64,000 nucleotides of DNA from Flavobacterium gelidicaeli (GCF_013294005.1 NZ_JABSNK010000008.1:1-64000); one strand, 5' to 3'; shown: positions 52,446-61,781, counted from the stretch's first letter. The notes: generated by a model not told the origin, from the sequence alone. Numbers and translations are program-made.

Positions 52446-53794
52446 TGAACAGCTGGAAATTTTACAATGCCCTTTTCGCTAGAGTTTTTATGGTCATTAT
52501 CACACTCGCTTTCTCACTTTATCTATTTGGGAATGGCTATTTGTATAGTGGTATTTTAATTTTAGTTTTTGCCGTTTTACTCTGTGCCGAAATGTATTCC
52601 TACATCAAAAACAAATTGATTTTTTACGATAAAACAATACTTTCTATACTCAACAATGACTTTTCGGCTAATTTCCCTGCTGCAGTCAAAGAAGGAGATT
52701 ATAAAAATTTATGTCTGCTTTATGACACTTTAAAACAGAAACAACACGACGGCAGCTCAAAAGAATTAATTTATCGTTCGATAATAAACAATATAGATAC
52801 CGCCGTTTTAATATTAGAAAAAGAAAATAACGATTGGAATATTTTTTTGATGAACGATTGTTTTTCATCACTTTTCAGCGTACCAAAAGTAACTAGTTGG
52901 GACTATCTCAAAAATTACCTGCCCTCGCTTTGTAACGAAATTGAAAAAAATGGTTTTAACGAATTAAAGACATCTATTAATATAAAAATTGAGCAACAAG
53001 AGGCACAGACGTTTATGCTGCAAACTTCGCTGACAAAATCGTTCAATAAAGACTATTGTATCATTTTGCTAGACAGCATCCAGCGTGTTATTGAGAAAAA
53101 AGAAAAAGAAGCTTGGATTAACTTGATGAAAATCATCTCTCACGAATTAATGAATTCCTTGACACCTATTCGATCGCTTTCGCAAAATTTACTGCAAATA
53201 GTAGATCAAGACCATTTAGAGCCTGAAGATTTTGAAGATATAAAAAGCAGTATTTCTACGATTATAAATCGCAGTGACCATTTGCAGTTTTTTGTAGAAA
53301 ATTATAGAAAGCTCGCTGCATTACCAACACCCAATAAAAAACCAACAGCTGTTCATTTGCTGTTTGAAGATTGCCTGAAAATCATGTCGCCTATTTTCGA
53401 GTCTGAAAACATCGAAATTACCAACGAAATCGACAAAAACCAAATAATATCTATTGACCAAAACCAAATCGAACAAGTCATTATCAACTTACTAACCAAT
53501 AGTGTTTTTGCTTTAAAAGAGAAAAAGCATAAAAGCATAAAACTAACAACGACTGCACAAAACAATCGTTTTTACATCACGATATCCGACAATGGAAGAG
53601 GAATAGAAAATGAAATTAAAGATAAAATATTCCTGCCCTTTTTCACTACTCGAAAAGATGGCGCCGGTATTGGACTGACACTTTCGAAAAATAGTATTGA
53701 AGCCCACGGCGGATATTTGAGTCATCGAACTGACAATGAGCAATCAGGCGGAAGAACTCATTTTACCATCTGTTTTATTCAAGAAGGTAATTAA
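52445..53794 (+). CDS. Sensor histidine kinase (NtrB-like)
   Basis: 449 residues. Two membrane helices near the N-terminus (about 10-28 and 33-52) with almost no periplasmic loop, then a PAS-like region (about 105-215). The HisKA box has H233 in ISHELMNSLTPI; the ATPase has N-box INLLTNSV, G1 DNGRGI and G2 GAGIGLTLSK. With so small an external part it probably senses the membrane or a cytoplasmic signal. It is the cognate partner of the NtrC-type regulator. Confidence 0.95.
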   Translation: MNSWKFYNALFARVFMVIITLAFSLYLFGNGYLYSGILILVFAVLLCAEMYSYIKNKLIFYDKTILSILNNDFSANFPAAVKEGDYKNLCLLYDTLKQKQHDGSSKELIYRSIINNIDTAVLILEKENNDWNIFLMNDCFSSLFSVPKVTSWDYLKNYLPSLCNEIEKNGFNELKTSINIKIEQQEAQTFMLQTSLTKSFNKDYCIILLDSIQRVIEKKEKEAWINLMKIISHELMNSLTPIRSLSQNLLQIVDQDHLEPEDFEDIKSSISTIINRSDHLQFFVENYRKLAALPTPNKKPTAVHLLFEDCLKIMSPIFESENIEITNEIDKNQIISIDQNQIEQVIINLLTNSVFALKEKKHKSIKLTTTAQNNRFYITISDNGRGIENEIKDKIFLPFFTTRKDGAGIGLTLSKNSIEAHGGYLSHRTDNEQSGGRTHFTICFIQEGN

Positions 53795-53833
53795 AGGTGA
53801 CTTTTACATTGAAAATTAGTAAAAAATAGTCCC

Positions 53834-53900
53834 GTCAAATTTTTCTCAAATCGAGCACAGTCGAGATGGAGTCGTAATTTTCGACTCCACTCAATGTGAT
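53834..53900. repeat. Dispersed inverted-repeat element, copy B
   Basis: Left end GTCAAATTTTTCTC then TCGAGCACAGTCGAGA; right end TCGACTCCACTCAATGTGAT. The GTCGAGA and TCGACTCC ends can pair. It is the clearest of three related copies (49583, 53834, 58811) and sits between the kinase gene and a convergent gene. Confidence 0.55.
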
Positions 53901-53971
53901 AATTTGTCTATTATATTAATAGTATTACTAATAAAACAATGTATTAAATTCGCTAGTGCCAAGACCGCTTT

Positions 53972-54571
53972 TTATATTTTCACTTGACTCCAGTTTTCAC
54001 CTGATTTAATTCGTCTAATTTGCATTTCGCTAACGCCAAATTGTTTAGCAATCATTTTAAGTCTTGTAGTTTGTCCTGGTCTAGCTAGTATTTTTTTTAT
54101 AAGCATCACTTTAGTAATCGTAAGTTTACTACCGTTAGATTCTAAATTGTGTTTCACTAAGTTTAATCTAGCTTGCTTTACATAGGGACTTTCTCTTGTA
54201 TGCTGTGCCATTTCTTCTGCAGTGGCCCATTTTAGATTTCGATAATCATCATTATCACGTTTGCGATCTAGATGCAAAATATGAACCTGATCCTCAGAGG
54301 TTTTAGGAATAAAATACTCCGCTACCAGCTTGTAAATAAAGAGGTGTTTGTTTTTGACCACACCTTCATTATATTGTTTGTATTTAAACAATCTATATCC
54401 ATCAGTCATGCCGCCTCTTAATTCTCGCGCAAACCGCATATCATCTACAAAGCTAATTAACCTTCCTTTGTTAGACACTGCATAACGTAATCTTAGTTTG
54501 TCTTCTATAGTTATCTCTTTAAACTCCTCATTTGGATAGAGTCTAATCATTTTCATTTTTTCAAGTTTCAT
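53972..54571 (-). CDS. NUMOD4/HNH-like protein with degenerate nuclease motif
   Basis: 199 residues. An N-terminal NUMOD4-like part (YAVSNKGRLISFVDDMRFARELRGGMTDGYRLFKYK) and an HNH-like segment (VHILHLDRKRDNDDYRNLKWAT, about 96-117) are recognisable. The C-terminal ~50 residues look like a helix-turn-helix (MIAKQFGVSEMQIRRIKSG). Active HNH enzymes have HHxDxxxxNN; here the first His is replaced and the Asn spacing is off, so cleavage is doubtful. It may be a domesticated homing-endonuclease relative acting as a DNA-binding protein. It lies downstream of trmB-lysE-atl on the same strand. Confidence 0.75.
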   Translation of the reverse strand: MKLEKMKMIRLYPNEEFKEITIEDKLRLRYAVSNKGRLISFVDDMRFARELRGGMTDGYRLFKYKQYNEGVVKNKHLFIYKLVAEYFIPKTSEDQVHILHLDRKRDNDDYRNLKWATAEEMAQHTRESPYVKQARLNLVKHNLESNGSKLTITKVMLIKKILARPGQTTRLKMIAKQFGVSEMQIRRIKSGENWSQVKI

Positions 54572-54629
54572 AAGATAAAATATTTTAAAGTTTGTACTTT
54601 TAGAAGTTTTTCATCCGCAAAATTGAATA

Positions 54630-54956
54630 TCATTCATTCATTGGCGGTTCCCAAAAATGCTTCTCAAAGTCAATTATTTGATTGTCTATTACCACAATCT
54701 CTTCGTTTTCTAATAATTGCTGCATAAGATTAGTTCCATCAAAATGGAATTTACCTGTAAGCAATCCTTTTCTATTCACTACACGATGCGCAGGAACATC
54801 TCCCATATTGTGCGAGGCATTCATCGCATAGCCTACCATACGAGCTGATCGTGCTGCCCCGATAGCTTTTGCTATAGCTCCATAAGATGTCACTCTTCCA
54901 AACGGAATTTGTCTTGCGATGACATATACTTTTTCAAAAAAATTATTGTCAGCCAT
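54630..54956 (-). CDS. Alkyltransferase-like (ATL) protein, MGMT family
   Basis: 108 residues: the DNA-binding domain of O6-alkylguanine transferase only. The alkyl-acceptor motif PCHR is PAHRV (55-59) with Ala for the reactive Cys, the mark of ATL proteins, which bind O6-alkylguanine and flag it for nucleotide excision repair. Helix-turn-helix residues SYGAIAKAIG and GYAMNAS are conserved. It begins 10 bases after the LysE gene. Confidence 0.92.
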   Translation of the reverse strand: MADNNFFEKVYVIARQIPFGRVTSYGAIAKAIGAARSARMVGYAMNASHNMGDVPAHRVVNRKGLLTGKFHFDGTNLMQQLLENEEIVVIDNQIIDFEKHFWEPPMNE

Positions 54957-54966
54957 AAGAATTGGT

Positions 54967-55602
54967 TTACTGCAAGTAATAGCGAATAATGTTAAACAAA
55001 GTCACTAAGGCAATGACTCCAGTAATGCTTCCAATGATCGTATTCATATTTCTTAAAAGGTAATCTGCTTTTGACTCTATTCTTTCAAAAAAACGAATAT
55101 AGAAATAGAAAACAAGTGTAGACCCTAGCACTACTCCGCTTACAAAAGTAAAAACTGAAAAGGCCGCAAATGAAAATAATTCATAAGACGACAAAGTAAT
55201 TGTAATAAAAACGTAATACGGAATAGGGAAAAAGTTCAATGCTGATAATAACATCCCTAAAAAGAAGCGTTTCTTTTGACTTTTCTTGGCAATTTTACTC
55301 TTTTTAACCTTTGGTTTTTTAGCTATAAAAAGGAAATAAATTGCTAATGAACCAAAAACACCAAAACCTAATTCTCGCAAAAGAATGACAATATCTGGTC
55401 GTACATCTATTATTCTGGCAAAAATAATCGCTAAATAAGCCTGAAAAAAGATAACAATTATTGCGCCAAATATGAACCAAAAAGCATTTCTAGTCCCTTC
55501 TTTCAAATTCACTTTTGCCGCTGTCATATTGATTAATCCTGGTGGAATAATGCCTATTACTGCCGTAACAAAACCAAAAAACAGTGGTAAAATTAAATTC
55601 AT
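54967..55602 (-). CDS. LysE-family transporter
   Basis: 211 residues with about six hydrophobic segments and the N-terminal family motif GIIPPGLINMTAAKVNLKEGTRNAFWFIFGA. A basic loop (KKPKVKKSKIAKKSQKKRF, about 95-113) separates the two halves. LysE-family proteins export amino acids or related metabolites across the inner membrane; the substrate here is unknown. It lies 53 bases after trmB in the same operon. Confidence 0.85.
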   Translation of the reverse strand: MNLILPLFFGFVTAVIGIIPPGLINMTAAKVNLKEGTRNAFWFIFGAIIVIFFQAYLAIIFARIIDVRPDIVILLRELGFGVFGSLAIYFLFIAKKPKVKKSKIAKKSQKKRFFLGMLLSALNFFPIPYYVFITITLSSYELFSFAAFSVFTFVSGVVLGSTLVFYFYIRFFERIESKADYLLRNMNTIIGSITGVIALVTLFNIIRYYLQ

Positions 55603-55655
55603 TTAGTATAAATCAAACAGTGAAAATGGGTGCATTATGCGTTTAAAAAACAATA

Positions 55656-56333
55656 TTAGTCTTTAATTTTAAATCTAATATACGTAATTGCTTTGTTAAT
55701 TTCCAAATATTGTTTTTCGTAAAATGTCTGAAAAGCAGTTACTTCCTCAGGACTTCCTTCATTTACATACACATTATGATTGGCATACAACACTTCATGT
55801 CCTTCACCATGAAGCAACCCTAATGTATAACCGTGCATGAATTCGCTATCGGTTTTAAGGTTGACCACTCCATCTTTTTTAAGGATTTTTTTATACAATT
55901 GTAAAAACTCCGAGTTGGTCATGCGGTGCTTTGTTCTCTTGTATTTAATTTGAGGATCTGGAAAAGTAATCCAAATTTCGTCCACTTCGTTTTCAGCAAA
56001 AATATGGTTGATTAATTCGATTTGTGTTCTAATGAAAGCCACATTATCCAAACCAGTTTCCACAGCAGTCTTGGCACCACGCCAGAAACGAGCTCCTTTT
56101 ATATCAATTCCTACAAAGTTTTTATTCGGATATCTTTCTGCAAGACCAACTGAATATTCCCCTTTTCCACAGCCTAATTCAAGAACTAATGGATTGTCAT
56201 TTTTAAAAAACTCTGCATTCCACTTCCCTTTTAAAGGAAATAAATCACCTACTACTTCTTCTCTTGTTGGTTGAAAAACATTAGCAAATGTTTCGTTTTC
56301 CGTGAATCTCTTTAATTTATTTTTGCTTCCCAC
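55656..56333 (-). CDS. trmB: tRNA (guanine46-N7)-methyltransferase
   Basis: 225 residues, normal for TrmB. SAM-binding motif I is LELGCGKGEYS, with the family's FVGIDIKGARFWRGAK and the catalytic/tRNA-binding IWITFPDPQIKYKRTKHR and TDSEFM segments. It makes m7G46 in the variable loop of tRNAs. It heads an operon with the LysE and ATL genes; a -7 box TAATTTTG is at 56392-56385 and the leader can fold GACC/GGTC. Confidence 0.97.
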   Translation of the reverse strand: MGSKNKLKRFTENETFANVFQPTREEVVGDLFPLKGKWNAEFFKNDNPLVLELGCGKGEYSVGLAERYPNKNFVGIDIKGARFWRGAKTAVETGLDNVAFIRTQIELINHIFAENEVDEIWITFPDPQIKYKRTKHRMTNSEFLQLYKKILKKDGVVNLKTDSEFMHGYTLGLLHGEGHEVLYANHNVYVNEGSPEEVTAFQTFYEKQYLEINKAITYIRFKIKD

Positions 56334-56502
56334 TTTTTTTCTAATATTTTACTTCGTATGGTTCGACCTAAAGGTCTTGGGTCGCAAAATTAAGGAAATA
56401 TATAAGACCGAATGGTTTGGGAATGAAAAAAAACCTTTTTAATCGAATTTTACAAAAAAATGTAGGAATTATTCAAATTAGTACTAAAAAAGAAAACTCA
56501 AA

Positions 56503-57018
56503 TTACTGCTCTTTATTACTTAACTTATCAATTATAATAGTTTCAATAGGAGTTTTTATTTTTATAACCTCAGCAGCATTATCATTAGGAACAGTCATTG
56601 AAAGCACATAATGTTTAATTTTCCAATCCTTACCTATTTTCACTAATACGCCTGAACCACGACAAATTTTCATTTGTGTATCTAGTAATTCATCAAACCA
56701 AGCCATATTTCCTGATTTATCAAAATAAATGTGACGTTCAATTACTTTAAAACTCCATGCTTTTCCATTATCAAAAGAAGGCTTTGCGTACGCTTGAAAT
56801 TGAGTTTTATTCCAATTTTCTTCAGCATCAGTTCCTATAAAAATAGCATCATCAGTCATTAGATCAAAATAAGTACCAAATTGTGATTCTGCAGCAGCCT
56901 TGTGCCAATTATCTAGCATTAAATTGATCTTTATTTTTTCTTTATCGTTGTCTTCAGACCAACTACTAAAAGAAGAAAATAATAGTAATGCAAAAATAAT
57001 TAAGAAATAATTTTTCAT
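56503..57018 (-). CDS. Secreted SnoaL/NTF2-like protein
   Basis: 171 residues from the ATG at 57018, which gives a clean signal peptide (MKNYFLIIFALLLFSSFSSWS); a GTG six codons upstream is not needed. The fold is NTF2-like (DUF4440/SnoaL type): LDNWHKAAAESQFGTYFDLMTDDAIFIGTDAEENWNKTQFQAY then WKIKHYVLSMTVPND. It is exported to the periplasm; function unknown. It is divergent from the L,D-transpeptidase gene 159 bases away. Confidence 0.85.
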   Translation of the reverse strand: MKNYFLIIFALLLFSSFSSWSEDNDKEKIKINLMLDNWHKAAAESQFGTYFDLMTDDAIFIGTDAEENWNKTQFQAYAKPSFDNGKAWSFKVIERHIYFDKSGNMAWFDELLDTQMKICRGSGVLVKIGKDWKIKHYVLSMTVPNDNAAEVIKIKTPIETIIIDKLSNKEQ

Positions 57019-57177
57019 GAAAAAGTTATTAAACACATTTAATAAAGAATGTTCACCTTCAATAAGGCATTTAGTAAAGATAGTTTTTTAACGCAAATAA
57101 CTATTAAATAACACTAAATAGCCATAAATTAACTCTTTTAATGTATTTTTACGCTCTTAATTTATTAAGATCAAAGC

Positions 57178-58764
57178 ATGAAAAAAACTACTTTAATTAC
57201 TTTATTATTAGCTACTCTATTTGTAATAAGTTTTGCTTCATGCAAAAAAAGCAAAAATAAAGACCTAGCTGATTCAGAGCTACTAGAAAACGAAGACCTA
57301 AGTAAAACGCCCTTTGACAGTACCTTAGTCGCTTCTTTTTTTAGCAAACATCCTTTATTAAAGAAATACCAAGACGATGTAAAGAGTTTGTATTTAAAAC
57401 ACGAATTTCATTATTTATGGTATGATAAAACGGGTATAAATGAATTTGCAAATGTGCTTTACAACAAAGTAAATAACTTAGCAGAAGAAGGAATTGAAAC
57501 TATGATTCCGTATAAATCAGAATTTGATTTGATTTACGAACCTCAAAATGATTCTAAAACACCTAATATTGATTCTGAATTGCTAACTACTTCTTTATAT
57601 TATTTTTATATAGATAAAGTTTATCACGGTTTAGCACCTTCAAAATCAGATGAAATGCAATGGTTTCTACCTCGTGATAAACAGTCGTATGCTGCTTATA
57701 CAGATTCTTTGATAATTGATCCTTCTTTGATTAAAAAAGACAAAAAAACGTTGTTCAGTCAATATTATTTACTGAAAGACCAACTAAAAAAATACCGCCA
57801 AATTGAAAAAAAAGGAGGCTGGGATAGCATCACAATTCCTGCAGGATTTAAAACCTTAAAAATTGGTGACAGTGTACAAGCCATTGCTCAGGTACGCAAA
57901 AGATTGTTTCTTGATGGATTTTTAAAAAACGATTCAAAAAGCGGCATTTATGATTCAAATCTGGCTGATGCAGTAGTAAAATTCAAGAAAACACGCGGTA
58001 TAAATGGCGACAAGCTGCTTTATGGTTCTACAGTTAATTATATGAGTACGCCTGTTACTTCACTTATAAAAACAATTGTAGTAAATATGGAACGCTGTAG
58101 ATGGGTTTCTAAAGATATAGCAAAGTCTAAAGAATTAATTGCAGTAAACATTCCTGCTTATGAATTGACCTATTTTAAAAATGGCAAAGTCTTAATGAAA
58201 TCTAATGTGGTAGTAGGTAAGACCCTTAATAAAACTGTTATTTTTAGCGCTCCAATGAAATACATTGTTTTTAGCCCTTATTGGAACCTACCAAGTAGTA
58301 TCATCAATAAAGAAATAAAACCTGCCATTGAAAGAAATAGCAATTATCTTGCACAACATAACATGGAGTGGAACAACGGTAGAGTACGTCAAAAGCCAGG
58401 TCCTAAAAACTCATTAGGGTTAGTTAAATTTTTATTTCCAAATTCGAATGCTATTTACTTGCATGATACGCCTTCTAAATATCTTTTTAGTAGAGAAAAG
58501 AGAGCTTTTAGCCATGGTTGTATAAGAGTAGAAAATCCTGCGGAACTTGCTGAAAAAATAATGGAAGAAGACAAAAGCTGGGATGCCGAAAAAATTTACG
58601 AAGCAATGCATGCTGGAAAAGAAAAATGGTACACGTTAAAAAATAAAATCCCGGTTTACATAGGTTATTTTACGGCTTGGGTAGATACTGATGGTAATGT
58701 AGCTTTTTATGACGATGTTTATAAAAGAGACGAACCTCTAGCTGCTTTATTATTTGAAAAATAA
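57178..58764 (+). CDS. L,D-transpeptidase lipoprotein (YcbB/LdtD-like)
   Basis: 528 residues with lipobox SFASC (C22). It carries the scaffold domain of the YcbB type, a peptidoglycan-binding domain (LKIGDSVQAIAQVRKRLFLDGFL ... about 222-290), and a YkuD catalytic domain with H446 and C448 in FSHGCIRVENP. It forms 3-3 crosslinks or attaches proteins to peptidoglycan in the periplasm. Monocistronic; a dispersed repeat and a terminator follow. Confidence 0.95.
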   Translation: MKKTTLITLLLATLFVISFASCKKSKNKDLADSELLENEDLSKTPFDSTLVASFFSKHPLLKKYQDDVKSLYLKHEFHYLWYDKTGINEFANVLYNKVNNLAEEGIETMIPYKSEFDLIYEPQNDSKTPNIDSELLTTSLYYFYIDKVYHGLAPSKSDEMQWFLPRDKQSYAAYTDSLIIDPSLIKKDKKTLFSQYYLLKDQLKKYRQIEKKGGWDSITIPAGFKTLKIGDSVQAIAQVRKRLFLDGFLKNDSKSGIYDSNLADAVVKFKKTRGINGDKLLYGSTVNYMSTPVTSLIKTIVVNMERCRWVSKDIAKSKELIAVNIPAYELTYFKNGKVLMKSNVVVGKTLNKTVIFSAPMKYIVFSPYWNLPSSIINKEIKPAIERNSNYLAQHNMEWNNGRVRQKPGPKNSLGLVKFLFPNSNAIYLHDTPSKYLFSREKRAFSHGCIRVENPAELAEKIMEEDKSWDAEKIYEAMHAGKEKWYTLKNKIPVYIGYFTAWVDTDGNVAFYDDVYKRDEPLAALLFEK

Positions 58765-58810
58765 TCTTGTGCTTCCAAAACACAGTCCAACACAGTCCAT
58801 CTAATTTTTA

Positions 58811-58865
58811 TCAGATCGAGCGCCGTAAAACATAATCGCGGTTCTCAACTCCACTCCAACTGACA
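58811..58865. repeat. Dispersed inverted-repeat element, copy C
   Basis: TCAGATCGAGCGCCG at the left and TTCTCAACTCCACTCCAACTGAC-type right end (58842-58864) are related to copies A and B. The arms are more decayed here. Confidence 0.5.
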
Positions 58866-58935
58866 ATAGACTGTTTTATAAATGGTATAGGTATAATCTT
58901 AATTTCACCTGATTGACATTAGATTCTATTCTAAT

Positions 58936-58977
58936 AAAAAAGGGCAATTACTATTAATAGTAATTGCCCTTTTTTTT
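58936..58977. terminator. Bidirectional terminator between L,D-transpeptidase and hpf
   Basis: An 18-bp perfect stem (58936-58953 with 58958-58975) around TTAA with A and T runs at its ends. It serves both convergent genes. Confidence 0.92.
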
Positions 58978-59004
58978 ATGCTGTTTCCTTAGTTCGGAAT
59001 ATAT

Positions 59005-59319
59005 TTAGTGTGCTTTTTGTTTTTCAAAAGTCGTGCTTAATGTTTTCTTCATTTTATCAAGTGCTCCTCTAAAAGCTTTCTCGACTGTATCAGCATGCTC
59101 AGTAACTACAATAGGTTGTAATTTTGCTGGACGAACTTCAATTAAACAACGTTTATCATTGATTCCAGGTTTAGCACTATTCTCATCTCCTACATGAACT
59201 TCTATACGTGTAATTTTATCTTCAAAACGCGCTAAAGCAGTTTCTAATTCAGCAGAAAAGTAAGCTTCTGCTCTTTCGTGTCCTTCTACATTTTTGTCTG
59301 TGTTAAATTGTATTTTCAT
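59005..59319 (-). CDS. hpf: Ribosome hibernation promoting factor (short HPF/RaiA type)
   Basis: 104 residues, one HPF domain (FNTDKNVEGHERAEAYFSAELETALARFEDKITRIEVHVGDEN ... KCLIEVRP-like RCLIEVRPAKLQPIVVTEHADTVEKAFRGALDKMKKTL). It has no long C-terminal dimerisation domain. It binds in the mRNA/tRNA channel of the 30S subunit during stress. A -7 box TAACTTTG (59353-59346) lies 27 bases upstream. Confidence 0.93.
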   Translation of the reverse strand: MKIQFNTDKNVEGHERAEAYFSAELETALARFEDKITRIEVHVGDENSAKPGINDKRCLIEVRPAKLQPIVVTEHADTVEKAFRGALDKMKKTLSTTFEKQKAH

Positions 59320-59473
59320 ATTATAATGTATTTATGATTGTCTCTCAAAGTTAACGAACAACAATCCAAAAAACGAATGAATTAGTAAAAAATTATGAAA
59401 TAAAAGAAGCTTATCAACAGTATTTATGGTGTTTTAAACAACTAACTTATTCAGCACCTCTTTATTAGAAACA

Positions 59474-59503
59474 AAAAACGCTACTCTTTCGAATAGCGTT
59501 TTT
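59474..59503 (-). terminator. Terminator downstream of the prolyl oligopeptidase gene
   Basis: AAAAACGCTA and TAGCGTTTTT pair over 10 bp; on the minus strand a T run follows. It lies 130 bases after the gene's stop, beyond the structured element at 59536-59615. Confidence 0.8.
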
Positions 59504-59535
59504 GGATTATTTATTTTATTTGGGATACAACTGCC

Positions 59536-59615
59536 CTAGCCCTGATGGAAGCGGCATCCTCTAGTGGCGGGGTTCGCCACTAGAGATAGAGCGTACAGCA
59601 GGAAATAGCTCCTAA
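59536..59615. repeat. Structured dispersed element, copy 2 (Flavo-1-like)
   Basis: Same ends as copy 1 (CTAGCCCTGAT and AGCAGGAAATAGCTCCTAA). The central stem is CTCTAGTGGCG/CGCCACTAGAG, 11 bp and perfect, closed by AT/AT with a bulged C exactly as in copy 1. The stem sequence differs completely while pairing is kept. It would lie in the 3' untranslated region of the minus-strand peptidase message. Confidence 0.65.
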
Positions 59616-59632
59616 TCCTAATTATTGTACTT

Positions 59633-61750
59633 TTATTTTAGTTTTGGTAAGGCTTTGAATCCCATGTTGTATAAGGTAAAAGCCTGAATGTCGACGTTTT
59701 CTTGAATGCTTGCCGCTACCGATTTTCCTGCGCCGTGACCGGCTTTGACATCGATACGAATCAACGTTGGGTTTGTTCCGGTTTGTTTTTCTTGCAATTC
59801 GGCTGCAAACTTGAAACTGTGTGCCGGCACTACTCGATCATCATGATCGCCCGTGGTGACCATTGTCGCGGGATAATGCGTGCCTGCTTTTACGTTTTGA
59901 ACTGGCGAATAGCCTTTGATGTATTCAAACATTTCTTTACTGTCCTGCGCTGTTCCGTAATCGTACGCCCAACCTGCTCCTGCGGTAAAAGTGTGGTAAC
60001 GCAACATGTCCATCACGCCCACGGCTGGCAAGGCTACTTTCATCAAATCGGGACGTTGCGTCATGGTGGCGCCTACTAGCAAACCTCCGTTGGACCCACC
60101 GCGGATGGCTAGAAAATTGGTCGATGTGTATTTTTGAGCAATTAGATATTCGGCTGCAGCGATGAAGTCATCAAATACGTTTTGTTTTTGCATTTTGGTT
60201 CCGGCATCGTGCCATTTTTTACCGTATTCTCCTCCGCCACGTAAGTTAGGAACGGCATAAACACCTCCGTTTTCCATCCAAACGGCATTGGCAATACTGA
60301 AACTTGGCGTCAAACTTACATTAAAACCACCGTAACCGTAAAGCATAGTTGGGTTTTTTCCGTTTAGTTTTAATCCTTTTTTATAGGTGATGATCATTGG
60401 GATTTTGGTTCCATCCTTTGAGGTATAAAACACTTGTTTGGACTCGTACTCCTCGCTTTTGAAATCGACATTTGGTTTTGAGTATACCGCTGACTTCCCT
60501 GCTTTTGGGTCAAAACTATAAATTGTTCCCGGTGTGGTGTAATTGGTAAACGAATAATACAGGGTTTTGTCATTTAGCTTTCCGCCAAAACCACCAGCAC
60601 TTCCTACCGCTGGCAACTGAATCTCACGAATCATTTTACCAGAGTAATCGTATTGCTGCACGACCGAAACGGCGTCTTTCATATAATTTGCAAAGAAATA
60701 ACCGCCTCCCGTGGAAGGTGTCAACACATTTTGAGTTTCTGGAATAAAATCGACCCAATTGGCTGGCGAAGGATTACTAAAATCAACAGTTACGATGCGT
60801 TTGTTGGGCGCATTTAAATCGGTATTTATGAATAATGTACTGCCTTGCGTTTCCATAACGCTGTTGTCACTATTGAAATTATCGACAATGGTTACAATGG
60901 GACTGTCTGGCGTTTTTAGGCTTTTGATGTACAATTCGTTTCCGTAGGTAGAATTGGCTGCCGAGATCACTAAATAAGCATCGTCTTCGGTTACGTAGCC
61001 GCCCACATAACGGCGTTTTTGGTCTGCGCCAAAGATAACTTGGTCTTCTTTTTGGGCTGTTCCCAATTTGTGAAAATACAGTTTATGTTGATCGGTTTTG
61101 GCAGAAAGTTCACTTCCTTTTGGTTTTTCGTAACTAGAATAGTAAAATCCTTCGTTTCCTCTCCAAGACAGTCCACTGAATTTTACATCGACAATCGTGT
61201 CTTCTATAATCTTTTTGGAAACTGCGTCCATGATAATTACTTTTCGCCAGTCGCTTCCTCCTTCGGAAATGGCGTAAGCCACTTTGGAACCGTCTTTGGA
61301 GAAATCTAAACCTCCTAGTGATGTGGTTCCATCTTTGGAGAATGTATTTGGATCTAAGAACACTTCTTCTTTGCCTGAAGCGTCTTTTCTATAAACGACG
61401 GATTGATTTTGTAGTCCGTTGTTTTTTGAAAAATAGGTAAAGTTTCCTTCTTTGGATGGTGAACCTATTTTTTCGTAGTTCCACAGTTTTTCCATGCGGG
61501 CTTTTAGTGCATCGCGAAAAGGAATTTTATCTAGGTAACCGTAAGTTACTTCGTTTTCGGCTTTTACCCAAGTGGCGGTTTCATCAGATCGATCGTCCTC
61601 TAGCCAGCGATACGGATCAGAGACCGCGGTATCAAAATAGGTGTCGACTACCGTTCCTTTGTTCGTTACGGGATATTTTATGGGTTCTTGGTTTTGTGCA
61701 GTTGCAACTATTGTTGGGAGTATTGCCATTATCAGAATTAATTTTTTCAT
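59633..61750 (-). CDS. Prolyl oligopeptidase, family S9A, secreted
   Basis: 705 residues from the ATG at 61750, which starts a signal peptide ([19 protein letters not shown]); a promoter -7 box at 61781-61774 lies inside a longer frame and rules out the ATG at 61792. An N-terminal beta-propeller precedes the alpha/beta-hydrolase domain with [14 protein letters not shown]. The catalytic triad is S553 (GGSNGG), D638 (DDRV) and H672 (GHGAG). It cleaves short proline-containing peptides in the periplasm. The coding DNA is visibly richer in G and C than its neighbours. Confidence 0.95.
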   Translation of the reverse strand: MKKLILIMAILPTIVATAQNQEPIKYPVTNKGTVVDTYFDTAVSDPYRWLEDDRSDETATWVKAENEVTYGYLDKIPFRDALKARMEKLWNYEKIGSPSKEGNFTYFSKNNGLQNQSVVYRKDASGKEEVFLDPNTFSKDGTTSLGGLDFSKDGSKVAYAISEGGSDWRKVIIMDAVSKKIIEDTIVDVKFSGLSWRGNEGFYYSSYEKPKGSELSAKTDQHKLYFHKLGTAQKEDQVIFGADQKRRYVGGYVTEDDAYLVISAANSTYGNELYIKSLKTPDSPIVTIVDNFNSDNSVMETQGSTLFINTDLNAPNKRIVTVDFSNPSPANWVDFIPETQNVLTPSTGGGYFFANYMKDAVSVVQQYDYSGKMIREIQLPAVGSAGGFGGKLNDKTLYYSFTNYTTPGTIYSFDPKAGKSAVYSKPNVDFKSEEYESKQVFYTSKDGTKIPMIITYKKGLKLNGKNPTMLYGYGGFNVSLTPSFSIANAVWMENGGVYAVPNLRGGGEYGKKWHDAGTKMQKQNVFDDFIAAAEYLIAQKYTSTNFLAIRGGSNGGLLVGATMTQRPDLMKVALPAVGVMDMLRYHTFTAGAGWAYDYGTAQDSKEMFEYIKGYSPVQNVKAGTHYPATMVTTGDHDDRVVPAHSFKFAAELQEKQTGTNPTLIRIDVKAGHGAGKSVAASIQENVDIQAFTLYNMGFKALPKLK

Positions 61751-61773
61751 TAGTCTCTTTTTATTGGTTAGTA

Positions 61774-61781
61774 CAAAAATA
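61774..61781 (-). promoter_or_regulatory. -7 box of the prolyl oligopeptidase gene
   Basis: TATTTTTG on the minus strand matches TAnnTTTG and lies 24 bases before the ATG at 61750. Together with the signal peptide it sets the start codon. Confidence 0.6.

Noticed and set aside
53972..54571. Active homing endonuclease or intron
   Set aside because: Key HNH residues are missing and the gene is not within another gene or an RNA intron.
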